64,000 nt of DNA from Flavobacterium muglaense (GTDB lineage Bacteria; Bacteroidota; Bacteroidia; Flavobacteriales; Flavobacteriaceae). Positions 32,860-40,705 of this stretch are shown here, in pieces. The stretch is taken from positions 62,001 to 126,000 of the forward strand of contig NZ_JACRUK010000004.1 in NCBI RefSeq assembly GCF_014305155.1, written 5' to 3'. Under the pieces are notes generated by a model. That model was given only the letters and a program-made list of their open reading frames with translations, did not search any database and was not told where the DNA came from. The position numbers and the translations under genes are program-made. The first letter of the stretch is position 1; each line of letters starts with the position of its first letter.

Positions 32860-33786
32860 ATGATGAAAAAAATAACAACACTGGCATTAGTAGCAATCTC
32901 AATTATCTCATGCCAACAACAAAACAGCAAAACAACAACTCTTAGTAATCCTGAAACTCCAACTGTTTCTCAATCGAATACCGATTTAGAAAGTCACCTA
33001 GACAAACAAGAAGATTTAAAAGAGCACATTATTCAATTGGCCAAGAAAAAAGATTCGCTTCAAAATGTGTTGAAAGGTACAAAAGAATCAATGACTAGAA
33101 TCAATGAAACTAAAATTGATAAAGGAACTGAAGGTGTAAAAGCTAAATTGAATGAACTTAAAGGTCAAAAAGAAAACTTTGAAGAGCAATTGAATTTACA
33201 AAAGAAAGAAATGGATCTTGCTACAAAAAAAATCGACATCTTAAAGCAGGAAAAAACAGTCTATGACGAGCAAAAGAAAGCGTTGTATGACAAAGGAGCA
33301 AAACCAAAAGAATTTGTAGTAGTTGACTCCTTATTAAACGGAATTACAAAAAAACTTTTGGATCAAAACAAACGTGTAAAAACACTCAATAGAAATGTTG
33401 CCGATGTAGAAGAGCAAGTACTTTCTATTACTGAACAAAGAGGTTTTTTGAGTTCGAAAATCAGAGAAAATTACAATGCACAAGAAATTTTTGAAGAATT
33501 TGCAAAAGAAGAAGACACGAAAATAACAACTCAAATTGCTGCAATCGATGCCGAAATGAGTAAACTAAACGGAGATGTAAGCAGTATTAACTCAACAGTT
33601 GCAGGATTGCATTCGAATATTGAAAAAGAGCAAGCTGACCAAGATATCAAATTATCAGAAGTTGAGGCGCAAGAAAAAACAAACAACAGATTGAAAATTG
33701 CAGGAATTGCGATTGTATTGATTGCTCTACTATTTGGATTGTTTTACATCGTAGGAAAAAGAAAAAAAAATAACGCAAAAAAATAA
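32860..33786 (+). CDS. Coiled-coil lipoprotein with C-terminal membrane helix
   Basis: A 308-residue protein. The N-terminus is a lipoprotein signal with lipobox SIISC (Cys about residue 19; the start may be the second Met at 32863). A long Lys/Glu-rich coiled coil covers about residues 45-270. One hydrophobic helix at about 281-299 (IAGIAIVLIALLFGLFYIV) is followed by a Lys/Arg/Asn tail. A lipid anchor at one end and a TM helix at the other suggest it spans between membranes or lies along one. I do not recognise a named family. It heads an operon controlled by the ECF-type promoter. Confidence 0.8.
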   Translation: MMKKITTLALVAISIISCQQQNSKTTTLSNPETPTVSQSNTDLESHLDKQEDLKEHIIQLAKKKDSLQNVLKGTKESMTRINETKIDKGTEGVKAKLNELKGQKENFEEQLNLQKKEMDLATKKIDILKQEKTVYDEQKKALYDKGAKPKEFVVVDSLLNGITKKLLDQNKRVKTLNRNVADVEEQVLSITEQRGFLSSKIRENYNAQEIFEEFAKEEDTKITTQIAAIDAEMSKLNGDVSSINSTVAGLHSNIEKEQADQDIKLSEVEAQEKTNNRLKIAGIAIVLIALLFGLFYIVGKRKKNNAKK

Positions 33787-33789
33787 GAC

Positions 33790-33844
33790 ATGGCTACTAA
33801 AAAAAAATACACCCACAGAAGATAAAGTTTCAAATTTAGATAAA
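33790..33844 (+). other. Out-of-frame 5' end of the next gene: one-base shift at an A9 run
   Basis: ATG at 33790, four bases after the lipoprotein stop, reads MATKKKYTHRR and then stops. A run of nine A (33799-33807) sits in codons 4-6. With eight A the frame reads MATKKNTPTEDKVSNLDK and joins in frame to the gene at 33845. Either the assembly has one base too many, or the run controls expression by slippage. Confidence 0.7.
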
Positions 33845-34213
33845 ATGAAAAACTTTTTTGGTACAGTTACTGAAAATGTTATCGAAGGAGCGACTATCGT
33901 TACCGAAGCAATAAAAGACAACTCGGCCAAAGCATACGTTGCAAGTGCCGAAATCGTCGAAGATGCAAATGATAAAATCCACACCTACTCGGACAAAATT
34001 TTATTGCAAAAAGAAATTAAAAACATGGAGTCTAGACAAGTGCAATTGATGAACGAATTTGGAGCAATTACAATTGAACATTACGTCAATAGTGATTCTT
34101 TGCACAAAGCTTTCCTGACAACAAAAGCGGTCAGTACTATTGTTGAAGAATACAAAGAGAACAAAAGCAAAATTGTTTTGATCGAAAAAAAATTAAAAAA
34201 AATAAGCAACTAA
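33845..34213 (+). CDS. Small helical protein of the ECF island, apparent 5' frameshift
   Basis: Read from the internal ATG at 33845 this is 122 residues. Read from 33790 with one A removed it would be about 140 residues. It is soluble and strongly helical: an Ala-rich amphipathic first half (ENVIEGATIVTEAIKDNSA; KAYVASAEIVEDANDKIHT) and a charged coiled-coil end (VEEYKENKSKIVLIEKKLKK). It has no signal peptide. I do not recognise a family. It overlaps no neighbour; the next gene begins 2 bases after its stop. It probably works with the adjacent coiled-coil envelope proteins. Confidence 0.65.
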   Translation: MKNFFGTVTENVIEGATIVTEAIKDNSAKAYVASAEIVEDANDKIHTYSDKILLQKEIKNMESRQVQLMNEFGAITIEHYVNSDSLHKAFLTTKAVSTIVEEYKENKSKIVLIEKKLKKISN

Positions 34214-34214
34214 A

Positions 34215-34544
34215 ATGAGAAACGTAATTCTATTTTTGTACCTTATAATCAATGTCTTTTTGTACACATTAAACTTCGAATTATTCAATTCTAGTGTAAA
34301 CGTAGACTTTGGTTTTGGGGTATTCAGCACGATGCCTTTGATTTTGATTCAACTTATTGGATTAGTATTTATTTTACTTTTTGTATTTATTGACAAAAAC
34401 AAAGCTTTAAAAAACACCCTTCTAGTCGAAAGATTAGAAGACCGAAATAAAATTTTACTAAAGGATTTAGAAATAAATCAATTAAAATTAAAAAACATAC
34501 TTTTGGCTGAACAAACAGTGATCCCTGCAGAGCCAATCAATTAA
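34215..34544 (+). CDS. Two-TM membrane protein with coiled-coil tail (LapA-like layout)
   Basis: A 109-residue protein. Helix 1 is about residues 3-23 (NVILFLYLIINVFLYTLNF) and helix 2 about 41-61 (LILIQLIGLVFILLFVFI). A cytoplasmic-looking coiled coil follows (KALKNTLLVERLEDRNKILL to about 100). The two helices plus coiled coil resemble the LapA/YciS layout, but I see no decisive motif. It lies 2 bases after the helical gene and 12 bases before the barrel gene, so it is part of the same operon. Confidence 0.72.
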   Translation: MRNVILFLYLIINVFLYTLNFELFNSSVNVDFGFGVFSTMPLILIQLIGLVFILLFVFIDKNKALKNTLLVERLEDRNKILLKDLEINQLKLKNILLAEQTVIPAEPIN

Positions 34545-34555
34545 AAGAAACAAAC

Positions 34556-36364
34556 ATGAAAAACAAGATATATTTAACCGCATTATTACTCTCTAATTTC
34601 GCTTTTTCACAAGTAAAAGACATTAGTTTTACCATTGCACCAGTCGCAAATTACACATTTTGGGACAACCAGTCAGGCCTTGACAACGGCTTGCTTTATG
34701 GTGGTAAAATAGGTTTTGGTTTTGGTGAATATATCGAGTTAAGAGCCATGTACCTGCAATCACATGATCTAAAAAGCAAATTCTCAAAATACGGAATTGC
34801 AGGATATGATTCGAATACTTTTACACCACAAGACCTTGATTTAACAAGATGGGGAGGAGAGTTAAAAGCCAATATTGGTCGTGGTCGTTTAAACCCTTAT
34901 GTCACCTTTGGTACAGGAGTTCAAAACATCGCTATTAAAAACGGGAACGACTTTGATCAAATCTATACAAGTGTTGGTTTAGGAATAAAAACTAAAATCA
35001 ACAATAGAATTGTGCTAAATATAGAAGCTAAAAACACTGCTTTTAACTTTAACTCAGGGAAAAACTTATTGACAGCTAGTGACAAAACTAATATGGGCGT
35101 TACTGATGCTAGTTTTGAAAGCCAATTGTTGTACAACTGGTCAGCGCAAGCTTCTTTACAGTTTTACCTTGGTGGTAGAAAACCAGGAACATTATCTGAA
35201 TTAGACAAAGCTTATCTTCAAAAATTTAGAGGAGGTTTCAAAGGAATTCAATGGGTAGTGGAGCCCGGAGCAAGTTATGTAAGCTTTGACAACCGTTCAC
35301 AATTCAAAGACAGTTACTTCTTAGGAGGATATGCAGGTCTAGATTTCAACCGTTTTACCGGAATACGAGCTTTCTTTTTTCAAGCTACTCAAAACGAACA
35401 GTTATCATTCTCATTCGACAAAATGAACATGTATGGTCTAGAATTTAGAGCACGCCTTAATGATGGAAATGGTGTAACACCCTACTTAATTTTGGGTGGT
35501 GGTTACATGAGTCCATCAAATAGTTACGTAGGTAAAAGCATCGCTGTTACACCCGAAGGAGAAAAATTTGCGCAAGCAGGTTTAGGGCTAAACATTCCTT
35601 TGAGTAAAAACTTCTTGATCACGGGAGGAGTAAGAGGAATGGTTTCGTCTGGAGAAAACGTTGAAGATTTATCAAATCCAGATTTATTACAAACGCACAT
35701 CATGTACAATGCTGGTCTTAAATTAACTTTTGGTGCCAAGTCTAAAAACCCAGATGCTATGTACCAAGCCGAAATGGATGAAGCGCTTAACAAGCAAAGC
35801 AAAACATCAGCAGCGGTATTGACGCAACAAAACGAAAACAACCAACAAAAACTAATTGATTTACAGTCTAATTACCAAGCAAAACTAGATTCATTAAATG
35901 TAGCTTTAAAAGCGGCTAATAGTAAAAATGATGTGGATACTGCAGTTGAAATATTAGAAACTAAAAACAAGACTGAAAAATCACTAGAAGAAGTTGAGAA
36001 AGTAACTAAAAAAGCGGTCGCAACACCTATAGCTATTGTTACTAAAAAAGACAGCATTATTATACAAAAAGCCAATGTTGTGATTCAAAAGGACAGTGTT
36101 ACAGTTGCCAAACCCTTAGTGCCAAAAGTACAAACAGCTACGCCTGCTAAGCCAACCAAAGAATTGATTAGGATGACGCCTCAGGAACTAGAAATGTTGA
36201 TTGACAAGATTTTGGACAAAACTGATCCTACCATCCAACAACAACTAAAAACAACTACTGATCGTGCAAAAGAAATGGAGCAAATGCAAAAAAGAATTGA
36301 TTTTCTTGAAAAATTAATGCTTCAAAAAAATGGATCTACGGTAGTTGATCCTGTAAAAAAATAA
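34556..36364 (+). CDS. Outer-membrane protein with two tandem barrel-like domains and a coiled-coil C-terminus
   Basis: A 602-residue exported protein (signal peptide residues 1-19, ending FAFSQ). Two similar beta-rich segments follow: about residues 22-215 and 222-395. The first has YGGKIGFGFGEYIELRAMYL and RGRLNPYVTFGTGVQNI; the second has LGGYAGLDFNRFTGIRAFFF and GNGVTPYLILGGGYMSP. They therefore look like an internal duplication. Residues about 405-600 are charged and coiled-coil-like with a Thr/Pro/Lys hinge. No OmpA motif is seen in the tail. It is the last gene of the ECF island operon. Confidence 0.8.
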   Translation: MKNKIYLTALLLSNFAFSQVKDISFTIAPVANYTFWDNQSGLDNGLLYGGKIGFGFGEYIELRAMYLQSHDLKSKFSKYGIAGYDSNTFTPQDLDLTRWGGELKANIGRGRLNPYVTFGTGVQNIAIKNGNDFDQIYTSVGLGIKTKINNRIVLNIEAKNTAFNFNSGKNLLTASDKTNMGVTDASFESQLLYNWSAQASLQFYLGGRKPGTLSELDKAYLQKFRGGFKGIQWVVEPGASYVSFDNRSQFKDSYFLGGYAGLDFNRFTGIRAFFFQATQNEQLSFSFDKMNMYGLEFRARLNDGNGVTPYLILGGGYMSPSNSYVGKSIAVTPEGEKFAQAGLGLNIPLSKNFLITGGVRGMVSSGENVEDLSNPDLLQTHIMYNAGLKLTFGAKSKNPDAMYQAEMDEALNKQSKTSAAVLTQQNENNQQKLIDLQSNYQAKLDSLNVALKAANSKNDVDTAVEILETKNKTEKSLEEVEKVTKKAVATPIAIVTKKDSIIIQKANVVIQKDSVTVAKPLVPKVQTATPAKPTKELIRMTPQELEMLIDKILDKTDPTIQQQLKTTTDRAKEMEQMQKRIDFLEKLMLQKNGSTVVDPVKK

Positions 36365-36468
36365 AAATACAACCTGATTGACAATGGAAATAAAAGGAGA
36401 CATTGCCTCCCGTTTTCAATCTAATAATAAATGGTAACCTGTACAAATCTAGTATTTGTATTTTACAA

Positions 36469-36506
36469 ACAAGCTGTTCTAACTTTTAGAGCAGCTTGTT
36501 TTTTTG
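36469..36506 (+). terminator. Terminator ending the ECF island operon
   Basis: A 12-bp stem (ACAAGCTGTTCT paired with AGAGCAGCTTGT, one mismatch or wobble) is followed by TTTTTTTG. It lies about 105 bases after the barrel gene. Confidence 0.82.
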
Positions 36507-36633
36507 TTTCTATCTGCGATATGGACTTAAGCGTTAAAAAACATGCTCTATAATTAACAAGACTTTACATCTTTACTAAGTTTTCATTAAGAAGATTCTA
36601 ATAATTTTACCATCACCTTATTAGCTTCTATTT

Positions 36634-37362
36634 ATGAAAATAAAACTACTTAGCACTTTCGTTCTCCTGAGTTCTCAATTAAGCTTCAGCCAAGTCATAA
36701 AAGGCCGAGTAACTTTTAATAAATATGCAATTCCAAAGGTCGAAGTCATCAATGCCTCCACAAAAACACTGACCCTAACGGATGCCGATGGCCAATTTTC
36801 TATTACAGCCAAAACAAATGATATCCTTGTATTTGTATCAAAACAACATCAACTCAAACAACTCATTCTAAGCCCAGCCATATTTACAAATGGCCAACTT
36901 ATTGTTGAAATGATGTTAAAGGCTGAAGAATTAAAAGAAGTAGTAATTACAAACATGCCTTCGATAAAATTGAGCTCTGACGATAAATATGAACAAACTA
37001 AAATTGATCAATACACACTAGAAAAGGCAGCATCCAGCCCAAAAGTACAAGGTGTGTACACGGGAACAATTGTAAACGGAGCCGATATTAACCGAATTGG
37101 CGAAATGATTGCGGGTCTATTTATTAAAGAAAAAGAACCTGAAAAAAAAGAGACCACTGAAATTATATTCAAAGATTTTACAAAATCTCATTTTGATCAA
37201 AATTACTTTGAAAAAACGTTACACCTACAACCGGATAAAATAGGTTTGTTCCTCGAGTTTTGCGATGCAGATCCAAGATCCAAAAACATTGTAAAAACCC
37301 AAAACATTTTAACCGTTATGGATTTTCTATTCGAAAAAAACAACAGTTTTAAAAAACTATAA
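36634..37362 (+). CDS. Carboxypeptidase-regulatory-like domain protein, copy 1 of tandem pair
   Basis: A 242-residue exported protein. The signal peptide (residues 1-19, ending LSFSQ) is followed by a carboxypeptidase-D regulatory-like beta domain (VIKGRVTFNKYAIPKVEVIN; TLTDADGQFSITAKTNDILV) and a linker EELKEVVITNMPSIKLS, the fold and EVVI linker seen at the start of TonB-dependent receptors but with no barrel after it. A helical C-terminal region ends KTQNILTVMDFLFEKNNSFK. The next gene is a close copy. Function unknown. Confidence 0.8.
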   Translation: MKIKLLSTFVLLSSQLSFSQVIKGRVTFNKYAIPKVEVINASTKTLTLTDADGQFSITAKTNDILVFVSKQHQLKQLILSPAIFTNGQLIVEMMLKAEELKEVVITNMPSIKLSSDDKYEQTKIDQYTLEKAASSPKVQGVYTGTIVNGADINRIGEMIAGLFIKEKEPEKKETTEIIFKDFTKSHFDQNYFEKTLHLQPDKIGLFLEFCDADPRSKNIVKTQNILTVMDFLFEKNNSFKKL

Positions 37363-37429
37363 GCGGTACTTCAAGACAATTATTTATCACGCGAGTGTGA
37401 TGCACTAAAAACAATAAAGAAACTTCTTA

Positions 37430-38143
37430 ATGAAAATAAAAATACGCTACATTTTCGTACTCCTTAGTCTCCAATTAGGCTTCAGCCAAAACATAAAAGG
37501 TCGAGTAACCTTCAATAAATATGCAATTCCAAAGGTCGAAGTCATCAATGCCTCCACCAAAACACTTACCCTAACAGATGCCGATGGGCAATTTTCTATC
37601 ACTGCCAAAACAAATGATATCCTTGTATTTGTATCAAAACAATATCAGTTCAAAAAACTTGTTCTAAGCCCAGCCGTATTCACAAATGGCGAACTTATTG
37701 TTGAAATGATGCTAAAAGCTGAAGAACTAAAAGAAGTAGTAATTACAAACATGCCTGCTATAAAACTAAGTACAGACCTCAATTACGAAAACTCAAAAGT
37801 TAGTCAATACAACATTGACAGAGCAGCGCAAGCTGCAAAAGTGACTGGCGTCAACATGGGAACCATCGAAAATGGCATTACAAAAACCTTCAGAATCTTT
37901 AATAGAAATGCAAAGGAAACACCCGAAACGCCATTCAAGGATTTTGTAAAATTAAATTGTGATCAAAATTACTTTGAAAACGCTTTACATATAAAATCCG
38001 AGCAAATAGGATTGTTCATCGAGTTTTGTGACGCAGATCCAAGGTCAAAACACATTGTAAAAACCCAGAATATTTTAACCGTTATGGATTTTCTATTCGA
38101 AAAAACCAATAGTTTTAAAAAACTAGAACCTAATACCAACTAG
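37430..38143 (+). CDS. Carboxypeptidase-regulatory-like domain protein, copy 2 of tandem pair
   Basis: A 237-residue paralogue of the gene 67 bases upstream. The regulatory-like domain is almost identical (same run FNKYAIPKVEVINASTKTLT) and so is the C-terminus (FCDADPRSKHIVKTQNIL). The middle (about residues 125-185) has diverged: NYENSKVSQYNIDRAAQAAK here against KYEQTKIDQYTLEKAASSPK in copy 1. The signal peptide ends LGFSQ. A recent tandem duplication with local divergence is the simplest reading. Function unknown. Confidence 0.8.
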   Translation: MKIKIRYIFVLLSLQLGFSQNIKGRVTFNKYAIPKVEVINASTKTLTLTDADGQFSITAKTNDILVFVSKQYQFKKLVLSPAVFTNGELIVEMMLKAEELKEVVITNMPAIKLSTDLNYENSKVSQYNIDRAAQAAKVTGVNMGTIENGITKTFRIFNRNAKETPETPFKDFVKLNCDQNYFENALHIKSEQIGLFIEFCDADPRSKHIVKTQNILTVMDFLFEKTNSFKKLEPNTN

Positions 38144-38207
38144 AAAACGAATGTTTGTTTTTACTTGACCTCACAAATCGTATAATCTCACTTTGAAACG
38201 AGAGTAC

Positions 38208-38693
38208 TTACCTATTCAACCACCAAATACTTGCATTTAATACCGTTGCAAAACTCACCCAAGCCAAGTAAGGCACTAATAAATAACCCGCAATTTTATT
38301 GATTTTAATAAACTGACTATAGGTTTCAAAAATCAACAACCACAATAAAACAATTTCAACCAAAGCCAACATAGGATTGTGTAAACCAAAAAACAAATAC
38401 GACCATAGGGCATTCAAGCCCAACTGAACAGCAAAAAGGACTAAGGCTTTTTTAACAACTTCCTTATCAGAATCCATTCGATCCCAAACAAGACCCGCTG
38501 CCACTCCCATCATAATGTACAACATACTCCATACTGGGGCAAAAACCCAATTGGGCGGATTAAAACTTGGTTTTACCAAAGTAGGATACCAAACTTGGAT
38601 GCTTTCGCGAGTTACCGTTCCAGACAAGTATCCAATAGCAACACATGTCACAACAACTGTAAGTATTTTAGTAAGCTTATTCATTTTTTTCAA
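38208..38693 (-). CDS. TspO/MBR family membrane protein
   Basis: A 161-residue inner-membrane protein with five hydrophobic helices. TspO landmarks are SFNPPNWVFAPVWSMLYIMMGVA (residues about 42-64), AVQLGLNALWSYLFFGLHNP, and LLVPYLAWVSFATVLNASIWWLN at the end. Family members bind porphyrins and other ligands and are linked to stress and tetrapyrrole handling. An alternative start at the second Met (38684) would remove three residues. No co-directional operon partner is seen; the LytTR-type genes downstream of its promoter region are read in the same direction but precede it. Confidence 0.92.
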   Translation of the reverse strand: MKKMNKLTKILTVVVTCVAIGYLSGTVTRESIQVWYPTLVKPSFNPPNWVFAPVWSMLYIMMGVAAGLVWDRMDSDKEVVKKALVLFAVQLGLNALWSYLFFGLHNPMLALVEIVLLWLLIFETYSQFIKINKIAGYLLVPYLAWVSFATVLNASIWWLNR

Positions 38694-38706
38694 TTTATTT
38701 GTACTT

Positions 38707-38714
38707 CAAAATTA
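38707..38714 (-). promoter_or_regulatory. Bacteroidota -7 box TAATTTTG upstream of tspO-like gene
   Basis: Minus-strand TAATTTTG matches TAnnTTTG, 13 bases before the first start codon. No convincing TTTG is seen about 19 bases further upstream, so this is a weaker call. Confidence 0.4.
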
Positions 38715-38738
38715 ATGAAAACAATCGACTGTTTACCA

Positions 38739-39452
38739 TTATAACTTTCTTTGTTGAATAATTTCAAAGAGTTCTTTTTTGTAAGTATCGCCTATTGGAA
38801 TACTATTTCCGTTAATATAAACACTTATAGAATCGGTTTTTGCAATATGACGCAGTGCAACAAGAAAGGATTTATGTGTTTTTAAAAATTCAGAAGCCGG
38901 TAAAAAATCCTCAATACTTTTTAAAGTATTATTGGTAATTATTTGTTTGTCAATTAAATGAATAGCAACATAATTCTTTAAACCTTCGATATAGCAAATG
39001 TCTTTTACATAGACTTTTTCGAAATTATTTTTTCCATCTGTCTTAACAAATATATAATCATCAATCTCTTTTTGAATTGCTTTTACCTCAGACTCGCTAC
39101 TATTTTTCACTTTTAGTACTGCTTCATAAAAACGTTCAAATTCAAATGGTTTGAGTAAGTAATCAATCGCATTAACTTCATAGCTTTGCAACGCAAATTG
39201 CGGGTAGGCCGTTGTAAAAATAATGTTGGTTTTACCCTTTACAATTTTTGACAATTGCAAACCCGTTAGATCCGGCATTTGAATATCCATAAAAACCAAA
39301 TCAACATTTCCTTCCTCAATGGTAGCAAGCGCTTCTAACGAACTGGTGGTGGTGCCAATTAATTCTAAAAAAGGGACTTTACTCACATATTTTTCAAGTA
39401 ATCGAATAGCAGGCGGTTCATCATCGACAATTAGGCATTTTACTATTTTCAT
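38739..39452 (-). CDS. LytTR-family response regulator
   Basis: A 237-residue regulator. The receiver (about residues 1-118) has VDDEPPAIRLLEKY, the phospho-acceptor Asp in LVFMDIQMPDLTG (about 55), and the Lys in YLLKPFEFERF. A C-terminal LytTR DNA-binding domain (about 135-237) shows VKDICYIEGLKNYVAIHL and FLKTHKSFLVALRHI. Its start overlaps the kinase stop by 4 bases, so the pair is co-translated. The neighbouring divergent barrel receptor at 40706 is a plausible target, by position only. Confidence 0.92.
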   Translation of the reverse strand: MKIVKCLIVDDEPPAIRLLEKYVSKVPFLELIGTTTSSLEALATIEEGNVDLVFMDIQMPDLTGLQLSKIVKGKTNIIFTTAYPQFALQSYEVNAIDYLLKPFEFERFYEAVLKVKNSSESEVKAIQKEIDDYIFVKTDGKNNFEKVYVKDICYIEGLKNYVAIHLIDKQIITNNTLKSIEDFLPASEFLKTHKSFLVALRHIAKTDSISVYINGNSIPIGDTYKKELFEIIQQRKL

Positions 39453-40501
39453 GATTTAATTTTAAATGGTAGTTTGAGACTCGTTGTAAAAATATCATCG
39501 GATTGATTGTAATGCAAGACATAATCCTGTTTATAGATTGCACTTAATCTGCGCTCTAAATTTTCTTTTCCAATACCACTTGTACTATACTGTTCTGCAC
39601 TAGAAATTTTGTTATAAGTTTCCATACTAATAAATTCTTCGGTAACAATAATACTTATTTTAGCTGGAAAAGCACTATTGGTAACCACACCATGTTTAAA
39701 AATATTTTCGATAAAATGAATAAAAACTAAGGAAGGCACTTTTTGATCTCCTACTACTCCAGTAATAGTGTAATCTAGTGACAAAGTATCTTCAAATCGT
39801 TTCCGATGCAGATAAATATAATCTTCAATAAAATTTATTTCTTTGGAAAGTGGCATAAAATCAGTTCCAGCTTCATAGGTTACATACCGCAGTAGTTGGC
39901 ACAAACGCAGAATATCTTTGGCGATTTTAGGTTTATCATCAACTAGATCCGTATAAAAAGCATTGAGTGTGTTGAATAAAAAATGTGGCTCCAGCTGCGA
40001 TTTCAACAGGCTAAGTTCTGCTTTGTTATAATCCAATTCTAATGTGTGAATTCTGTGCTGGTTTGTCGCATACTCGAAGAAAAAATAAACCAAAGTGCTA
40101 TACAAAATTCCTTTTATGGCATAAATTGAATTATCAAAGGTGTAAAATAAAAACCTCCTAGATTCTTCAAAATAATTGTGCTTTCCGGTAAATTCAAACA
40201 GCAATACCTCTTCCAAAAAGTATCTCACACGGCCAAAAATAACAATCAAGAAAACAACACCAATTGCAAATCTAACACAATGCTTCTTCCCTAAAGTATA
40301 GGGACATACAAAATAAAAATTAACCGCATACGTTGTAAATGTTGCTGTATACATAATGACTCTCATATAATTTAAAGGCAACTGAAAATTACCTAAAAAT
40401 CGTTCGCTGCCTCCATAGACATAATCAGAGAAAAGATCCATCAATACAATTGTTAGTACTACTGCAAAATGAAAGTACCACTGTTTCTTATTTATTTCCA
40501 T
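39449..40501 (-). CDS. LytS/YehU-type sensor histidine kinase
   Basis: A 350-residue membrane kinase. Four hydrophobic helices cover about residues 8-150. A short coiled coil precedes the His_kinase domain with the phospho-accepting His in LKSQLEPHFLFNTLNAFYTD (about residue 172). An ATPase-like end follows with VFIHFIENIFKHGV (N box) and SGIGKENLERRLSAIYK (G box). There is no visible extracellular ligand domain, as is usual for this Bacteroidota group. It pairs with the LytTR regulator. Confidence 0.9.
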   Translation of the reverse strand: MEINKKQWYFHFAVVLTIVLMDLFSDYVYGGSERFLGNFQLPLNYMRVIMYTATFTTYAVNFYFVCPYTLGKKHCVRFAIGVVFLIVIFGRVRYFLEEVLLFEFTGKHNYFEESRRFLFYTFDNSIYAIKGILYSTLVYFFFEYATNQHRIHTLELDYNKAELSLLKSQLEPHFLFNTLNAFYTDLVDDKPKIAKDILRLCQLLRYVTYEAGTDFMPLSKEINFIEDYIYLHRKRFEDTLSLDYTITGVVGDQKVPSLVFIHFIENIFKHGVVTNSAFPAKISIIVTEEFISMETYNKISSAEQYSTSGIGKENLERRLSAIYKQDYVLHYNQSDDIFTTSLKLPFKIKS

Positions 40502-40676
40502 GGGATGAAATTAAACATTATCTGTTGAACTATTCTTTTTTTTACACCAACTGCCCAAATTAACGGACCAAAGTATTTTTTTTTAGACAAAAAACAAATA
40601 AAAATCTGTTTTCAGCTTTTCATGTAGTAGAAAGTCCTACTGGTGTAAAATGAATTCGGAGATTGAGGCACTACCC

Positions 40677-40684
40677 TACATTTG
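40677..40684 (+). promoter_or_regulatory. Bacteroidota -7 box TACATTTG upstream of the barrel receptor
   Basis: TACATTTG matches TAnnTTTG. Transcription would begin around 40691, 15 bases before ATG 40706. This rules out the in-frame TTG at 40682, which lies inside the box. Confidence 0.55.
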
Positions 40685-40705
40685 CAGACAACAAAACCAT
40701 ACAAC

